Of a stretch of DNA of 64,000 bases, positions 44,775-53,847 are shown in pieces (the first letter of the stretch is position 1; the number at the start of each line of letters is the position of its first letter). The notes below the pieces were generated by a model. It worked only from the letters and a program-made list of their open reading frames with translations. It ran no database searches and was not told where the DNA came from. The DNA is from Chitinophagales bacterium (GTDB lineage: Bacteria; Bacteroidota; Bacteroidia; Chitinophagales; Chitinophagaceae): assembly GCA_021323755.1 (NCBI GenBank), contig JAJPKJ010000042.1, forward strand, positions 1 to 64,000, written 5' to 3'. Position numbers and translations under genes: made by a program.

Positions 44775-47282
44775 TCATTCCGTTTTCAAACTCTTCACCG
44801 GGTTTGCCATTGCTGCTTTAACTGCCTGATAACCGACAGTAAGCAGTGCAATCAAGATTGCAGACATACCTGATGACAAAAAAATCCAACAACTGAAGCT
44901 GATCCTATAGGCAAAACCTTGGAGCCATTGATGTACCAAATAGTAAGCAACTGGCGATGCTATTACCATAGCAAGAACGATCAGAATGACAAACTCTCTT
45001 GCAAGCATTACAGCAATCCCTGTAACAGATGCACCCAAAACTTTTCGGATACCGATTTCTTTTGTTCTCCGTGCTGCCATATAGGTGATCAGCCCCAAAA
45101 GTCCAATACAGGAAATGAGGATTGCAACAACCATGGCAATATTCATGATCTCTCCGGTTTTTTGTTCCTTGCTGTAAAATGCGGCAATGGTTCTATCGTA
45201 AAAGCTATAATTAAAATCTTCGTCAGGGTAGATCATTTTCCATTGTCTTTCGATATTTTTTATCGTGCCATCGAAATTTCCCGGGGTTTTCCCATTTGTC
45301 GAGAGCTTAACGCTGATCATTCCTCCGCGATATTTGGAAGCGGCGATACAAACAGCTACTATAGGTTTATTTAGGGGCTGGGAATGAAAATCCTCCAATA
45401 CTCCGACAACCTGACCCGAGCGAAAAGGAATAAACTGTGTTTTCATAAAGCTTCCTTCCTGCACAAAATGACCAACTGCTTCACCCGGTCTTTTGAACCC
45501 CAGCTGTTGAGAACAAGTTTCATTGATCAGGAATTCAATTGAAGAATCTTTTCCAGTAGGTGCAACAAAATTGCGCCCGGATAAGATTTTGAGTCCGTAT
45601 AGAGAAATGAATTCATCGTCAGCATCCAAATATTGTGGCTCTGTCTGCGTCTGTTTATCTTTACATAAAATGGACGGACCACTCCTGGGAAAGGCGGTCT
45701 CAGGAGGATCATCGCTCACGCTAACTTTTTCAACGCCCGAAAGATGTCTGATCTTATCTGCAAGAAGATAATCATCCGTTTTCTGATGGTTGGCTGCATT
45801 AAAAAAATTAATGATTGCGTCTTTATTAAATCCCAAATTTTTAGTTATCAAATAGTGAACTTGCTGACCTATCATGATAGTTCCAATAATGAAAATTATG
45901 GAAACGCTAAATTGAAATACGATCAGGATCTTACGAAGCGGGCTTCTCTGATTTGAGATTTGCGATGCCGCTCCCATCAGGGATTGCACTGGTGAATAAG
46001 AGGATAAAACTTTTGCCGGATAAAGACCTGATAAAACTGTAGTGATGATGGCAATTGAAAACAGGAACAGCAGTAAGGATGGGCTAAACAAGTCAATACT
46101 GACACCATCAGGGATCATAGCGGGAAAAGCCTTCAATATGAGTCTGGTGATCAACATTGATATAACAATCGCAAGCAAAACCAAAATAAATGTTTCGCTA
46201 AGGCATTGCAAAATCAGCGCAACCCTGTTACTCCCCAATACTTTCCTTATCCCTATTTCCTTGGCCCTGCGTATAGATTGGGCAGTAGATAGATTAATGA
46301 AATTGATGGCTGCGATCACCAGCACGAGCACGGCAATTCCCATTAAGGCATATAGTGTATGTAAGTCGGATTGTATCGTATAAAAATCAGAGCCATAAAC
46401 AGGATTGAAGTGCATATCGGAAAGCGCCTGCAGGTGAATACTTCTGTTCACATTTGCAAACTTGATGTGTAAATTATTTTCTATATTAAGGAGTGAGGGT
46501 ACTTGGTTTGCTATTTGCGCGGGGCTGATTCCCGGTGACAATTTTATGAAAGCTTGGCCAAAATCATTCCAGAGCCATTTGGATGGATCTGTGACTGCTG
46601 AGAAATAGGGAGGTCTATTTAAAAAACTGTGCTCAATCGTGGAAAGGGAAATAAATTCTTTAAAAACAAAATCTGAATTTTTTGGATAATCTTTTACGAT
46701 CCCAGATATGGTCAGCCGAAGGGAATCGTTGTATACGATCTCCCTACCTATAACCTCAGTCAAAGGAACAGAACCAAAATAGTCGTGCACTTTATTTTCA
46801 CTAAGTACGACTTTAAAAGGATCAGAGAGCGCCGCTGATGGATTACCTGCAAGCCATTCATATTTAAAAATATCAAAGTAAGCTGGTTCGGTGATGATAA
46901 TATCTGAAACCACTTTTGAGGGGTCGGGGGTAGGAAATATTTTTATATTTCCATCTTTTGTCTTGACTGAAACTCTAAAATAATAATTAAAAAAATAAGC
47001 TGATTTTTCAATACCGGTAAAATGACTTTTTATGAACGATGCTTCTGAATAAGAAATCAGTGGAAAATGATTTTCACCATTAATGTCGCGAGTATCCGTT
47101 ACTGCACGGTAAATTCGATTCATGTCTGGCTGAAAATGTTCATACCCCAATTCAAAACTAGCAATCAGATAAATGCTTATACAGGCACTCAGCCCTATCG
47201 CAAGACCAGCTATATTGATTATTGAATAAAACTTGTTGCGAAGCAGACCTCTTAGTGCGGTGTTGATATAATTCTTGAGCAT
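44775..47282 (-). CDS. FtsX/MacB-type ABC transporter permease, 835 aa
   Basis: This is the longest permease in the window. It begins MLKNYINTALRGLLRNKFYS with a helix at ~20-42 (INIAGLAIGLSACISIYLIA), a large periplasmic domain and an FtsX trio from ~310. A helix near 460 (ILIVFQFSVSIIFIIGTIMI) and a second periplasmic domain follow. The final trio carries KEIGIRKVLGASVTGIAVML and ends AAMANPVKSLKTE. Substrate and ATPase are unknown. Upstream box copy 2 begins at 47300, its TGCACG core 92 bp from the start, and tRNA-like copy A follows the stop. This gives the full unit order box, permease, tRNA tail. Confidence 0.9.
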   Translation of the reverse strand: MLKNYINTALRGLLRNKFYSIINIAGLAIGLSACISIYLIASFELGYEHFQPDMNRIYRAVTDTRDINGENHFPLISYSEASFIKSHFTGIEKSAYFFNYYFRVSVKTKDGNIKIFPTPDPSKVVSDIIITEPAYFDIFKYEWLAGNPSAALSDPFKVVLSENKVHDYFGSVPLTEVIGREIVYNDSLRLTISGIVKDYPKNSDFVFKEFISLSTIEHSFLNRPPYFSAVTDPSKWLWNDFGQAFIKLSPGISPAQIANQVPSLLNIENNLHIKFANVNRSIHLQALSDMHFNPVYGSDFYTIQSDLHTLYALMGIAVLVLVIAAINFINLSTAQSIRRAKEIGIRKVLGSNRVALILQCLSETFILVLLAIVISMLITRLILKAFPAMIPDGVSIDLFSPSLLLFLFSIAIITTVLSGLYPAKVLSSYSPVQSLMGAASQISNQRSPLRKILIVFQFSVSIIFIIGTIMIGQQVHYLITKNLGFNKDAIINFFNAANHQKTDDYLLADKIRHLSGVEKVSVSDDPPETAFPRSGPSILCKDKQTQTEPQYLDADDEFISLYGLKILSGRNFVAPTGKDSSIEFLINETCSQQLGFKRPGEAVGHFVQEGSFMKTQFIPFRSGQVVGVLEDFHSQPLNKPIVAVCIAASKYRGGMISVKLSTNGKTPGNFDGTIKNIERQWKMIYPDEDFNYSFYDRTIAAFYSKEQKTGEIMNIAMVVAILISCIGLLGLITYMAARRTKEIGIRKVLGASVTGIAVMLAREFVILIVLAMVIASPVAYYLVHQWLQGFAYRISFSCWIFLSSGMSAILIALLTVGYQAVKAAMANPVKSLKTE

Positions 47283-47299
47283 TTGAAAAGATTAATTAC

Positions 47300-47412
47300 T
47301 TCGCAGCAACTAAAAGACCAAAATCAGTTTTGATTGTTTCATAACAGATTAGGCAAAACTAACAATTTAAAAATGCACGATTTTGATACAGATGTTGTTC
47401 GTAAATGGGCAT
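47300..47412 (-). promoter_or_regulatory. Permease upstream box, copy 2
   Basis: The box contains AAAGACCAAAATCAGTTTTG (47313-47332) and TGCACGATTTTGATACAG (47374-47391), the latter 92 bp from the permease ATG. On the minus strand TAGTTTTG between the two segments matches TAnnTTTG. An AATCA...TGATT inverted repeat lies in the near segment. A plus-strand frame from 47334 to 47585 runs through the box but has no support. Confidence 0.5.
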
Positions 47413-47577
47413 GTGGTACTGATAATCTTTTATCAGATATTAATTTAATAGGTTTAAGAAATAAACTTGGTAAGTTTTTAAGATGGGATGCGGCTGAAAT
47501 AAAACATCGTATGTTTGTCGACGTTAGTGTAATTCTACATGTGGATGATGATGTACTTCCATTTTTTGATAATTATT

Positions 47578-48282
47578 TCAATTAAGATCGTATATCCGGT
47601 TCAGCAAGTCAATCAGTCGGTTTGCATTTTGCAATTGCAATCCTAAATGATAAGTGTAAAATTTTTTCAGTCCCACATTCATAGTCGCTATTGTATTGAA
47701 AAGCTCAACTACCGAAGCTCTGTTTCCGCTGACAATTCGTGATGTCTCTGTTAAATTATCCGGTTCAAGTAATTTATGGTATAAATTAAAAATCTGCCAC
47801 TGAAAATAATTAATGTAGTCAGTGTTTTCATCAAGCACACCATTGAAATCATAATAAGCAAAAATGCTATCCACCACATTCTGCTGTTTAACAAGCCTGA
47901 AACCATCAGCACTTTTCATTTGGTCAAATGCAACTTTGCTGATCCTGAAAAAATCGAAACCCATAGCTGAGTCTATGCATAAAAAAAATTCTTTGAGGGT
48001 TTTTGTGTCTGTTAAATCCCGGTAACGAAATTTGTCTAAGCTGTCCAGGCCCCGTACTCTTGATTTAGTGAACTTAATAATTTCGCGGAGGTGAATGGTA
48101 TCTGTTTTTAGATTCGATACAATTGTTTCCATATTTCTTGTCACTGTCTCACGGTTAACAATGCCTTCCCTGATATTCTCTGCAACGAACCCCATCGTTA
48201 CTGCAAGAAATATCATTTAGAATTCCAGAAAATATTCTTTGAAATTTTTCTTTTCTACTTTGGGGTGATGATGGACTTCCAT
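47578..48282 (-). pseudogene. DUF6090-like membrane protein with an in-frame stop codon
   Basis: From the ATG at 48282 the sequence reads MEVHHHPKVEKKNFKEYFLE, then F and TAA (48219-48217), then MIFLAVTMGFVAENIRE and about 195 further codons without another stop. The intact paralogue at 22875-23627 has TTA (Leu) at exactly that codon, so one base change accounts for the break. The rest looks well preserved, ending LQNANRLIDLLNRIYDLN. Reinitiation at the ATG next to the stop would give a 212-residue protein beginning in the membrane helix. It follows the sensor kinase at 48301 by 18 bp. Confidence 0.75.
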
Positions 48283-48300
48283 GTTTGCAGTTTTCTTGAT

Positions 48301-49938
48301 TTAGCTTATTGGCAATTCTAATATGAAATTACTTCCCTCGTTTTGTTTTGTATCTACTTTTATTTCCCCTCCATGTGCCTTCACAATATCATAACTCAAA
48401 CTCAAGCCCAATCCAGTTCCCTGACCTGTTGGTTTTGTGGTGAAGAAAGGCTGGAAGATTTTATCAATTATTTTTTGCGGAATGCCGTTGCCGTTATCCA
48501 TAACCGTTAGTACAACCTTATCTTTTATCTTTTTTGTGCTCACTGAAACAGTAGGTTCATATCCTTCAATCTGTTGCTTGCTCTTTTCATTAACTGCATA
48601 AAAGGCATTGTTGAATAAATTAACTAACACACGAACTATATCCTGTTGAACTAGAGGAATTTTGTCAATGCTTTCATCAAATTCTGCTTTCAGGTTAGCT
48701 TGGGATAATTTATCTTTTGAACGAAAACTGTGATAACTTAATTTTAAACATTCTTCCCCTATTCTATTGAGATTTATAAGTTCTTTTTGACCTGAACTTT
48801 TTTGTGAATGCTGTAACATACCTTTTACGATTGCATCTGCTCTTTTACCATGATGATTTATTTTTTGTTCATTCTCTTTTATATCATTCAGGATTTCTTT
48901 GGCATCAATAATATTTCCTTTCTCAATTTCTTCCCCGGCTTCTTCTATTAATTCTGAATTTACATCCGAAAAATTGTTAATAAAGTTCAATGGGTTTTGA
49001 ATTTCGTGCGCAATGCCAGCAGTAAGTTCGCCAAGTGAAGCCATTTTTTCTGACTGTATAAGTTGTGATTGTGTTGCCCGTAGTCCATCCAACGATTTGT
49101 TTAATTCTAAGGTTCTCTCTTCTACTTGCTTTTCTAATGTTTCATTTTGTGTAGCCAGCAATTGTTGTCGTTCCTGTTCTCTCTGTAAATTTTCTTGTGA
49201 AAGGCGTTTTACCTGAATTAATTGCTGCTCCAGAGAAGTATTTGTGCGTGCATAACGGAGAGCAAGATAAATAACGACACTAATGGAGATTACAAACGGC
49301 ACAATTCCCAAAACAGAACCAGGTACTATTCCTTCTTTTCCAAATAATGAGAGAATACTGTCAATATTAATCAAAACAACTGCTAATGCCACCAGGCCTA
49401 TTAACCAGCTACCTGTACTTTTACTTTTAAATGCAGCCACAGCCTGGAAAAAGCAGATTACTGTGAAAGTTGCATGAACGAAGTTTTCAGTAAAAGCATA
49501 CTTCTCCTTTAGAATAAGACTTAGCGGAAAATCAATACATAAAGTAAAACCAACAAAGAACCAATAAACCGGTTTAAAGCGGTCAATTGCATACAAAACG
49601 AATAATAAAATACTCATTCCAATCATTCGGCTTAGAAGTCCTATGATACTATCCGCGAAAGAGCCATGAGCATTTGAACTAGCGATTTGATGGGTTATTA
49701 TCAGTAGTGCAAGACTGATATTATAGAGTGAGTAATAAATATTTAGTTTTTGCCGCGGATAGAAAATGAATAACATTAAGAAAAGTAATCCCAGAAGAAG
49801 AAATATAGATAAAAACCCAATTTGAATGCGCAAGCCCATCGACACCTGGCGAAGAGAAACAATGTCATTGCCCGCCTGGGCTATCACTGTTTTGATAGAA
49901 CTTGATAAAAGTAATATTATAATTACGGTCTTCTTCAT
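48301..49938 (-). CDS. Seven-helix membrane sensor histidine kinase, 545 aa
   Basis: A signal-like N-terminus (residues 1-21) and a short extracytoplasmic segment precede about seven membrane helices between ~35 and ~230 (FLSIFLLLGLLFLMLFIF to VPFVISISVVIYLALRY), resembling 7TMR-DISM kinases without their outer domain. A coiled coil (~235-290) leads to HisKA with GIAHEIQNP (~310). HATPase_c has NLFNNAFYAV, DNGNGIP and GTGLGLSLSYDIV. Its kinase core is very close to that of the three propeller kinases. No receiver domain is present. The start ATG overlaps the stop of a kinase relic (TAATG). It forms a pair with the broken DUF6090-like gene. Confidence 0.9.
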   Translation of the reverse strand: MKKTVIIILLLSSSIKTVIAQAGNDIVSLRQVSMGLRIQIGFLSIFLLLGLLFLMLFIFYPRQKLNIYYSLYNISLALLIITHQIASSNAHGSFADSIIGLLSRMIGMSILLFVLYAIDRFKPVYWFFVGFTLCIDFPLSLILKEKYAFTENFVHATFTVICFFQAVAAFKSKSTGSWLIGLVALAVVLINIDSILSLFGKEGIVPGSVLGIVPFVISISVVIYLALRYARTNTSLEQQLIQVKRLSQENLQREQERQQLLATQNETLEKQVEERTLELNKSLDGLRATQSQLIQSEKMASLGELTAGIAHEIQNPLNFINNFSDVNSELIEEAGEEIEKGNIIDAKEILNDIKENEQKINHHGKRADAIVKGMLQHSQKSSGQKELINLNRIGEECLKLSYHSFRSKDKLSQANLKAEFDESIDKIPLVQQDIVRVLVNLFNNAFYAVNEKSKQQIEGYEPTVSVSTKKIKDKVVLTVMDNGNGIPQKIIDKIFQPFFTTKPTGQGTGLGLSLSYDIVKAHGGEIKVDTKQNEGSNFILELPIS

Positions 49939-50024
49939 TACTTGAAAGGTAGTTGAATAATAAGTTCACTTCCCCTACCTTCTTTTTTTTCCGTTTTTAT
50001 TTCTCCGTAATGTGATTTCATAAT
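49938..50024 (-). pseudogene. Last ~27 codons of a lost sensor kinase
   Basis: The minus strand reads MKSHYGEIKTEKKEGRGSEL, then IIQLPFK and TAA, matching the kinase ending KAHGGEIKVxTKEGEGSxFIIxLP. The frame is open and its stop overlaps the start of the intact kinase (TAATG). Nothing of the upstream kinase is left before 50025. It is the second sign of a formerly longer kinase array. Confidence 0.7.
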
Positions 50025-50157
50025 TTACTCGCGATATAATATTAAAATCAATTTTTCTCGCACTGACAGTTTTGTTTTTAATGTTAAAAGATAAGGAAAT
50101 CTATCTAAAACTATAAAATATGTCACATTAGTTTGTTTTCATTGGGTAGGGTTAATT

Positions 50158-50475
50158 CTAATTCAGATACCAACTGGTGGATTTGTTTTCCAACGCATGA
50201 CGTATTTGCCCGGTGAAGTCATAGGCATTGACGCTACGCTCTAAAAAAGAATCTATATAACTGCTCTTGTTGGCAGATATAAGCAGATTGTAAAGCGTCC
50301 ACAAATTGATTGTTGGTTCATCAACATGAATGGTTCCTTCATCATCAAAATAAAAATCTCTGCAAACAGTATTGATCTGCGATTCATTAAAAAGTATAGG
50401 AGCTATATCTTTTTTACGGACAGTCGGTAAATAAGGAGCCGCATGTTGTGCGTAGTTTTGCTGTTTAGCAAACAT
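50158..50475 (-). CDS. DUF3871-like protein, C-terminal part only, 105 aa
   Basis: The segments INTVCRDFYFDDEGTIHVDE, then INLWTLYNLLISANKSSYID, SFLERSVNAYDFTGQIRHAL and ENKSTSWYLN recall the C-terminal half of DUF3871, a family of about 300+ residues found on Bacteroidota plasmids and integrative elements. The first ~200 residues are absent, so this is either a truncated gene with a new start or a relic. It supports mobile-element ancestry of this region. The family call is from memory of the motif. Confidence 0.5.
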   Translation of the reverse strand: MFAKQQNYAQHAAPYLPTVRKKDIAPILFNESQINTVCRDFYFDDEGTIHVDEPTINLWTLYNLLISANKSSYIDSFLERSVNAYDFTGQIRHALENKSTSWYLN

Positions 50476-50557
50476 TGCTTTGTCACTGATAAGATAGGTT
50501 TAGTTTTTTTGTGGTGCAACGATTAGAAGGGAAATTGGGTCATTCAAAAAATTTCGA

Positions 50558-51199
50558 ATGAAAAAGGTATTCTTTTATTTCGTCGTTTCCTTGTCCATGG
50601 CAGGGTGCAAAAAAGTCAACAGCAATAACAACAACCAAACCGCAACTGATGTTTTCCCCAATAAGGTTGGGGATACCTGGCTTTACCTTGTCAATGACAC
50701 TACTGTCAACAGGAGCGCACCGAACGACAGCCCGGCTGCTCAGTATAATTTGAGAGTATCTGTAATTGACAGTATTCAATTACAGGGAGGCATAAGAGCA
50801 AATGTCTGGGTCTATATTTATCCCGACAGGACTGATACCAACTACGTGTTCCAAAAGGGCGACACCATTCGTTTTATTGACATTGACCAAACAATTTATT
50901 CTGTTTACGCGAAGCAGTATATTATCCCTTTGAGCCTTAACAGCTCGTGGCAATATAGCACTCCTTCTTTTAGTGACGTAACTGTGGGTCTGCAATCTAA
51001 TATCATTGTCGGTCAGAACCATTTTGACAATACATTTCATCTTTCCGGGAATGCTGGTATGCCAGATGCAGGTTTTGTCATTGATGAATGGATTGAAAAT
51101 AATGTCGGTCTTGTAAAAAGACATTTTAACCCCTCTAATATGCTGATTGACCCAAGGCATGTTACCGCATGGTCTCTCATAAGTTATCACCTCGAATGA
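50558..51199 (+). CDS. Lipoprotein of unknown function, 213 aa
   Basis: MKKVFFYFVVSLSMAGCKKV is a clear lipoprotein signal (Cys 17) followed by an Asn-rich linker. The mature domain is strand-rich, beginning VFPNKVGDTWLYLVND and continuing YNLRVSVIDSIQLQGGIRAN, VWVYIYPDRTDTNYVFQKGD and VGLVKRHFNPSNMLID. Bacteroidota lipoproteins with the F.xKVGDxWxY opening are common but uncharacterised. It is the only plus-strand gene between 45 and 64 kb. Confidence 0.7.
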   Translation: MKKVFFYFVVSLSMAGCKKVNSNNNNQTATDVFPNKVGDTWLYLVNDTTVNRSAPNDSPAAQYNLRVSVIDSIQLQGGIRANVWVYIYPDRTDTNYVFQKGDTIRFIDIDQTIYSVYAKQYIIPLSLNSSWQYSTPSFSDVTVGLQSNIIVGQNHFDNTFHLSGNAGMPDAGFVIDEWIENNVGLVKRHFNPSNMLIDPRHVTAWSLISYHLE

Positions 51200-51581
51200 G
51201 GGAAGCGGTTTTAAAATTACGCACAACACTCAAATTTATGATATTATAAGCTGCTTTTCAAAAATCAACTCTATTGTAAATTAATGGTGCAGTGTTATAC
51301 ATTTTGAGATTGTCGTTGCGTCAATGACAAATACAGGAAATTGTAATATCACTAATTTTTATTCAAAACATTGCCGGATTTTCAGGGCGTTGCTAATGAA
51401 TAACCACCTTGCATTTTCAAACTTAAATGGAATTATAAACTTAGTGTTACATTAATACTGATGATGATAAAATATGATTAGGTGTCGAACTAGCGGTAAG
51501 GGCTATTCTATATTCCAAAGATTGATTTTATACGAATGCATTTTGAGAAATAGTGTTGAGAGAAAAATTGTTTATTTTGAT
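51200..51581. other. Intergenic region, nothing recognised
   Basis: About 380 bp of AT-rich sequence without a protein-like frame, tRNA or clear hairpin. Confidence 0.4.
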
Positions 51582-51755
51582 TCAAAAATTTCCTTTATTC
51601 TTATATTTATACTCGCTTGCTTCTTCATATGTTCGGAACACCAAGCATTTTCTGCCTAAGATTTCTGTTTGACCTTGTTCGATCAGGCGCTCCTGCTCTT
51701 CCCTAGATGTTAATACTTTTGATTCTGCTTCAATCTTAAAGTTGGATAAATCCAT
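51582..51755 (-). CDS. Possible small protein, 57 aa
   Basis: From the ATG at 51755 the frame reads MDLSNFKIEAESKVLTSREE, then QERLIEQGQTEILGRKCLVF and RTYEEASEYKYKNK. The composition is protein-like: charged, helix-forming, with one Cys. No family is recognised, no promoter is evident, and it stands alone in a long gap. It may be a real small cytoplasmic protein or a remnant. Confidence 0.35.
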   Translation of the reverse strand: MDLSNFKIEAESKVLTSREEQERLIEQGQTEILGRKCLVFRTYEEASEYKYKNKGNF

Positions 51756-51970
51756 TGCTAGCCCTGAAAGCACAAAATGATTTTTTGATGATTAAATTGA
51801 GAGAAGGTAGCAGGTGAGAATAGCTGGATCAGACTAGAATCCAAATGAACTGAAATGCTTATACGGTAAGACTTATATTATTTCAGGATTCATATACCCA
51901 AATAGAATGTTGTTACCTTGATGTCTGCCTTATTTGATTAGAAAATGAAAACAAGAAGTATGTAAAATGC

Positions 51971-52105
51971 AAAGCCTCCCAGATGTTCTCTGAGAGACTT
52001 TTAAAATTTGTAGCGAGAAAGGGAAAATTAGAGAACTCATTAATTAAAGATTTTATCGCATTTTCTAATTTTTCGCGACTCACTTTTTTGAAGTGTGAAA
52101 ATTGA
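51971..52105 (-). repeat. Hairpin plus tRNA-tail/KLENA repeat, copy G
   Basis: The minus strand reads FSHFKKVSREKLENAIKSLI, then NEFSNFPFLATNFKSLSENI, and stays open through the hairpin. The open frame runs from about 52164 to 51913 (83 codons). CCCTTTCTCGCTAC (52023-52010) is the tRNA-tail segment. The hairpin AGTCTCTCAGA...TCTGGGAGGCT (52002-51971) differs in sequence from those of copies C and F but has the same position. It lies past the stop of the serine hydrolase at 52242. Confidence 0.5.
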
Positions 52106-52241
52106 ATGTAACTCGTTAGCAGAATTAAATTTAGAAAAGGGGCCGCATTGTATTCTGGGTACAACTTCCGACACCAACTGGTAGAAATAAGTTAGATAAC
52201 TACGTATAAGTAAAGAAATCTTGTTAATAATTGCCGGAACT

Positions 52242-53750
52242 TTACTGCGATTCCAGCTTTTTTATTTGATCAGCTGCATATTTGTTGTCTGCATTAAGTT
52301 CCAATGATTTTTTAAAATTCTTTATGGCTTCAGCTTTTTGACCGTCCTTCTGAAGAGCGGTTGCATAAGCAGAGTATGCGTCCGAAGATGATGGATTTTC
52401 CTCAACATTCAATTCATAGATTGCAATGGATTCATTTATGCGTTTTTTTGAAGCCAGGAAGTCTCCAAGATTATTCAAGTCGTTTTCTATGGTATTAAAA
52501 TTATAAATAGGTTGTTCGGTTTTTTTGAGTTTCCGATAGTATGCAATTGCTGTTTCGATATTACTCTTTTGTAATGAATCGTAAAGAGCGTAAGCAGGCA
52601 ATGGCTTTGGCATAGATACTGTCTTATCATAGATTACCGCGATAATGTCGTTGATGATAGCATCGAGCAAGCCGCCCCTGAGACCAGCCCTTGAATTGTC
52701 CAGCAAAATAATAAAATTCTCATCTTCTAAAGTCCTACCTAACATGCTTGAAAAACCGTTGATACCGCCTGCATGAGCCATAGTTGTGATGTCTTTACCT
52801 GTTCCGATGAAATTTTTTTGGTGGAGAACTATAAGTCCGTAAGCATAATTATCCAAAACTGGAGTAAACATAATTTTCTTATTTTCTTCGGAAAGTAATT
52901 TGTCTGTTCGTAAGGCCTTGTCCCATAGTAGCAGATCCTCCACAGTGGAATACATCGCCCCACAACCAAAAGTGGAAGAAGCCATGTTGATATAGGGTGC
53001 ATTCGCATACCCATCGAAATTAAAATCATAGCCAGCTGCTCGATTAAGAATAATTTTGTCGGGATAATCAATCCCCGTATTTTTCATGCCGACAACATCC
53101 AGGATATTCTTCTGGAGCACTTCTTCAAAAGAATTGTTGGTAATTGCTTCAATGATCAGTCCTAGTAGAAAATAATTCGTATTTGAGTAATCTTTTTTTG
53201 TGCCCGGAACAAATTCCAAGGTATCACTACAGTATTTTAATGCAAACTCTTTATGATCAACATTTCCCCCACTTAATTCTTTTTCCCAGTTGGGTTTGTC
53301 GGTGTAATTGGGAAGTCCGGAGGTGTGGGAGAGCATCATATGAATGGTCACACTTTTGCCAACATCTTTTCTGTACCAAGGTAAATAGTCGCTAATGGTT
53401 GAGTGGAGGTTTATTTTCCCCTGTTGTTTTAGCTGCATAATTAGCATGGCAGTAAATTGTTTGCTGATAGAACCAATACGGAATTTGGTGGTGGGGGTAT
53501 TGGACATCTTCCACTCCATGTTTGCAAACCCATAGCCTTTTTCGAAGACAATTTTTCCTTTTTGTGCAACTAATACTTCGCCGTTGAACAGGTTAAATCT
53601 GTGATAGGTTGAGACAAGTGAATCGATGGTTTGAGCCTTGGACTGGGCGTTGATTTTGGTGAAGACAAATAACAGGAATAGAAACGAGAAAAAATTAACC
53701 CTGCTCCTGAGTTTTATTACCTCCCTCGTGTTGCTTTTTGATATAATCAT
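52242..53750 (-). CDS. Secreted serine hydrolase (class C beta-lactamase-like) with TPR tail, 502 aa
   Basis: A signal peptide follows a charged leader (FFSFLFLLFVFTKINAQ). The catalytic S-x-x-K is SISK (~94-97), the second motif YSN lies in KDYSNTNYFLLGLI (~193), and the third is MAHAGGINGFSSMLG (H-x-G). HTSGLPNYTDKP is the usual family loop. The C-terminal ~80 residues are TPR helices (AIKNFKKSLELNADNKYAAD). Substrate unknown; relatives include D-aminopeptidases and esterases. The far N-terminus may be shorter: VNFFSF, about 17 codons downstream, would also give a signal peptide. It lies 97 bp downstream of the AraC gene and could belong to its regulon. Confidence 0.85.
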   Translation of the reverse strand: MIISKSNTREVIKLRSRVNFFSFLFLLFVFTKINAQSKAQTIDSLVSTYHRFNLFNGEVLVAQKGKIVFEKGYGFANMEWKMSNTPTTKFRIGSISKQFTAMLIMQLKQQGKINLHSTISDYLPWYRKDVGKSVTIHMMLSHTSGLPNYTDKPNWEKELSGGNVDHKEFALKYCSDTLEFVPGTKKDYSNTNYFLLGLIIEAITNNSFEEVLQKNILDVVGMKNTGIDYPDKIILNRAAGYDFNFDGYANAPYINMASSTFGCGAMYSTVEDLLLWDKALRTDKLLSEENKKIMFTPVLDNYAYGLIVLHQKNFIGTGKDITTMAHAGGINGFSSMLGRTLEDENFIILLDNSRAGLRGGLLDAIINDIIAVIYDKTVSMPKPLPAYALYDSLQKSNIETAIAYYRKLKKTEQPIYNFNTIENDLNNLGDFLASKKRINESIAIYELNVEENPSSSDAYSAYATALQKDGQKAEAIKNFKKSLELNADNKYAADQIKKLESQ

Positions 53751-53847
53751 AACTCGCTTAGTTTTAGAATTTCAAAATTAGAGCATCCGTCAAGATGGAA
53801 ATAGAATGAGATTAGCTAAAATCAGTCGGATTATGAGAAGTTCTACA

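Noticed and set aside
47334-47585. Plus-strand ORF of 83 codons containing MHDFDTDVVR
   Set aside because: It runs antisense through the permease upstream box. In the other box copies the same frame stops after 10-11 codons, so it is treated as repeat sequence.
51913-52164. Minus-strand ORF of 83 codons over repeat copy G
   Set aside because: Its protein-like part is the KLENAI...LATN reading shared with other, broken copies, and it continues through the hairpin; reported as a repeat instead.
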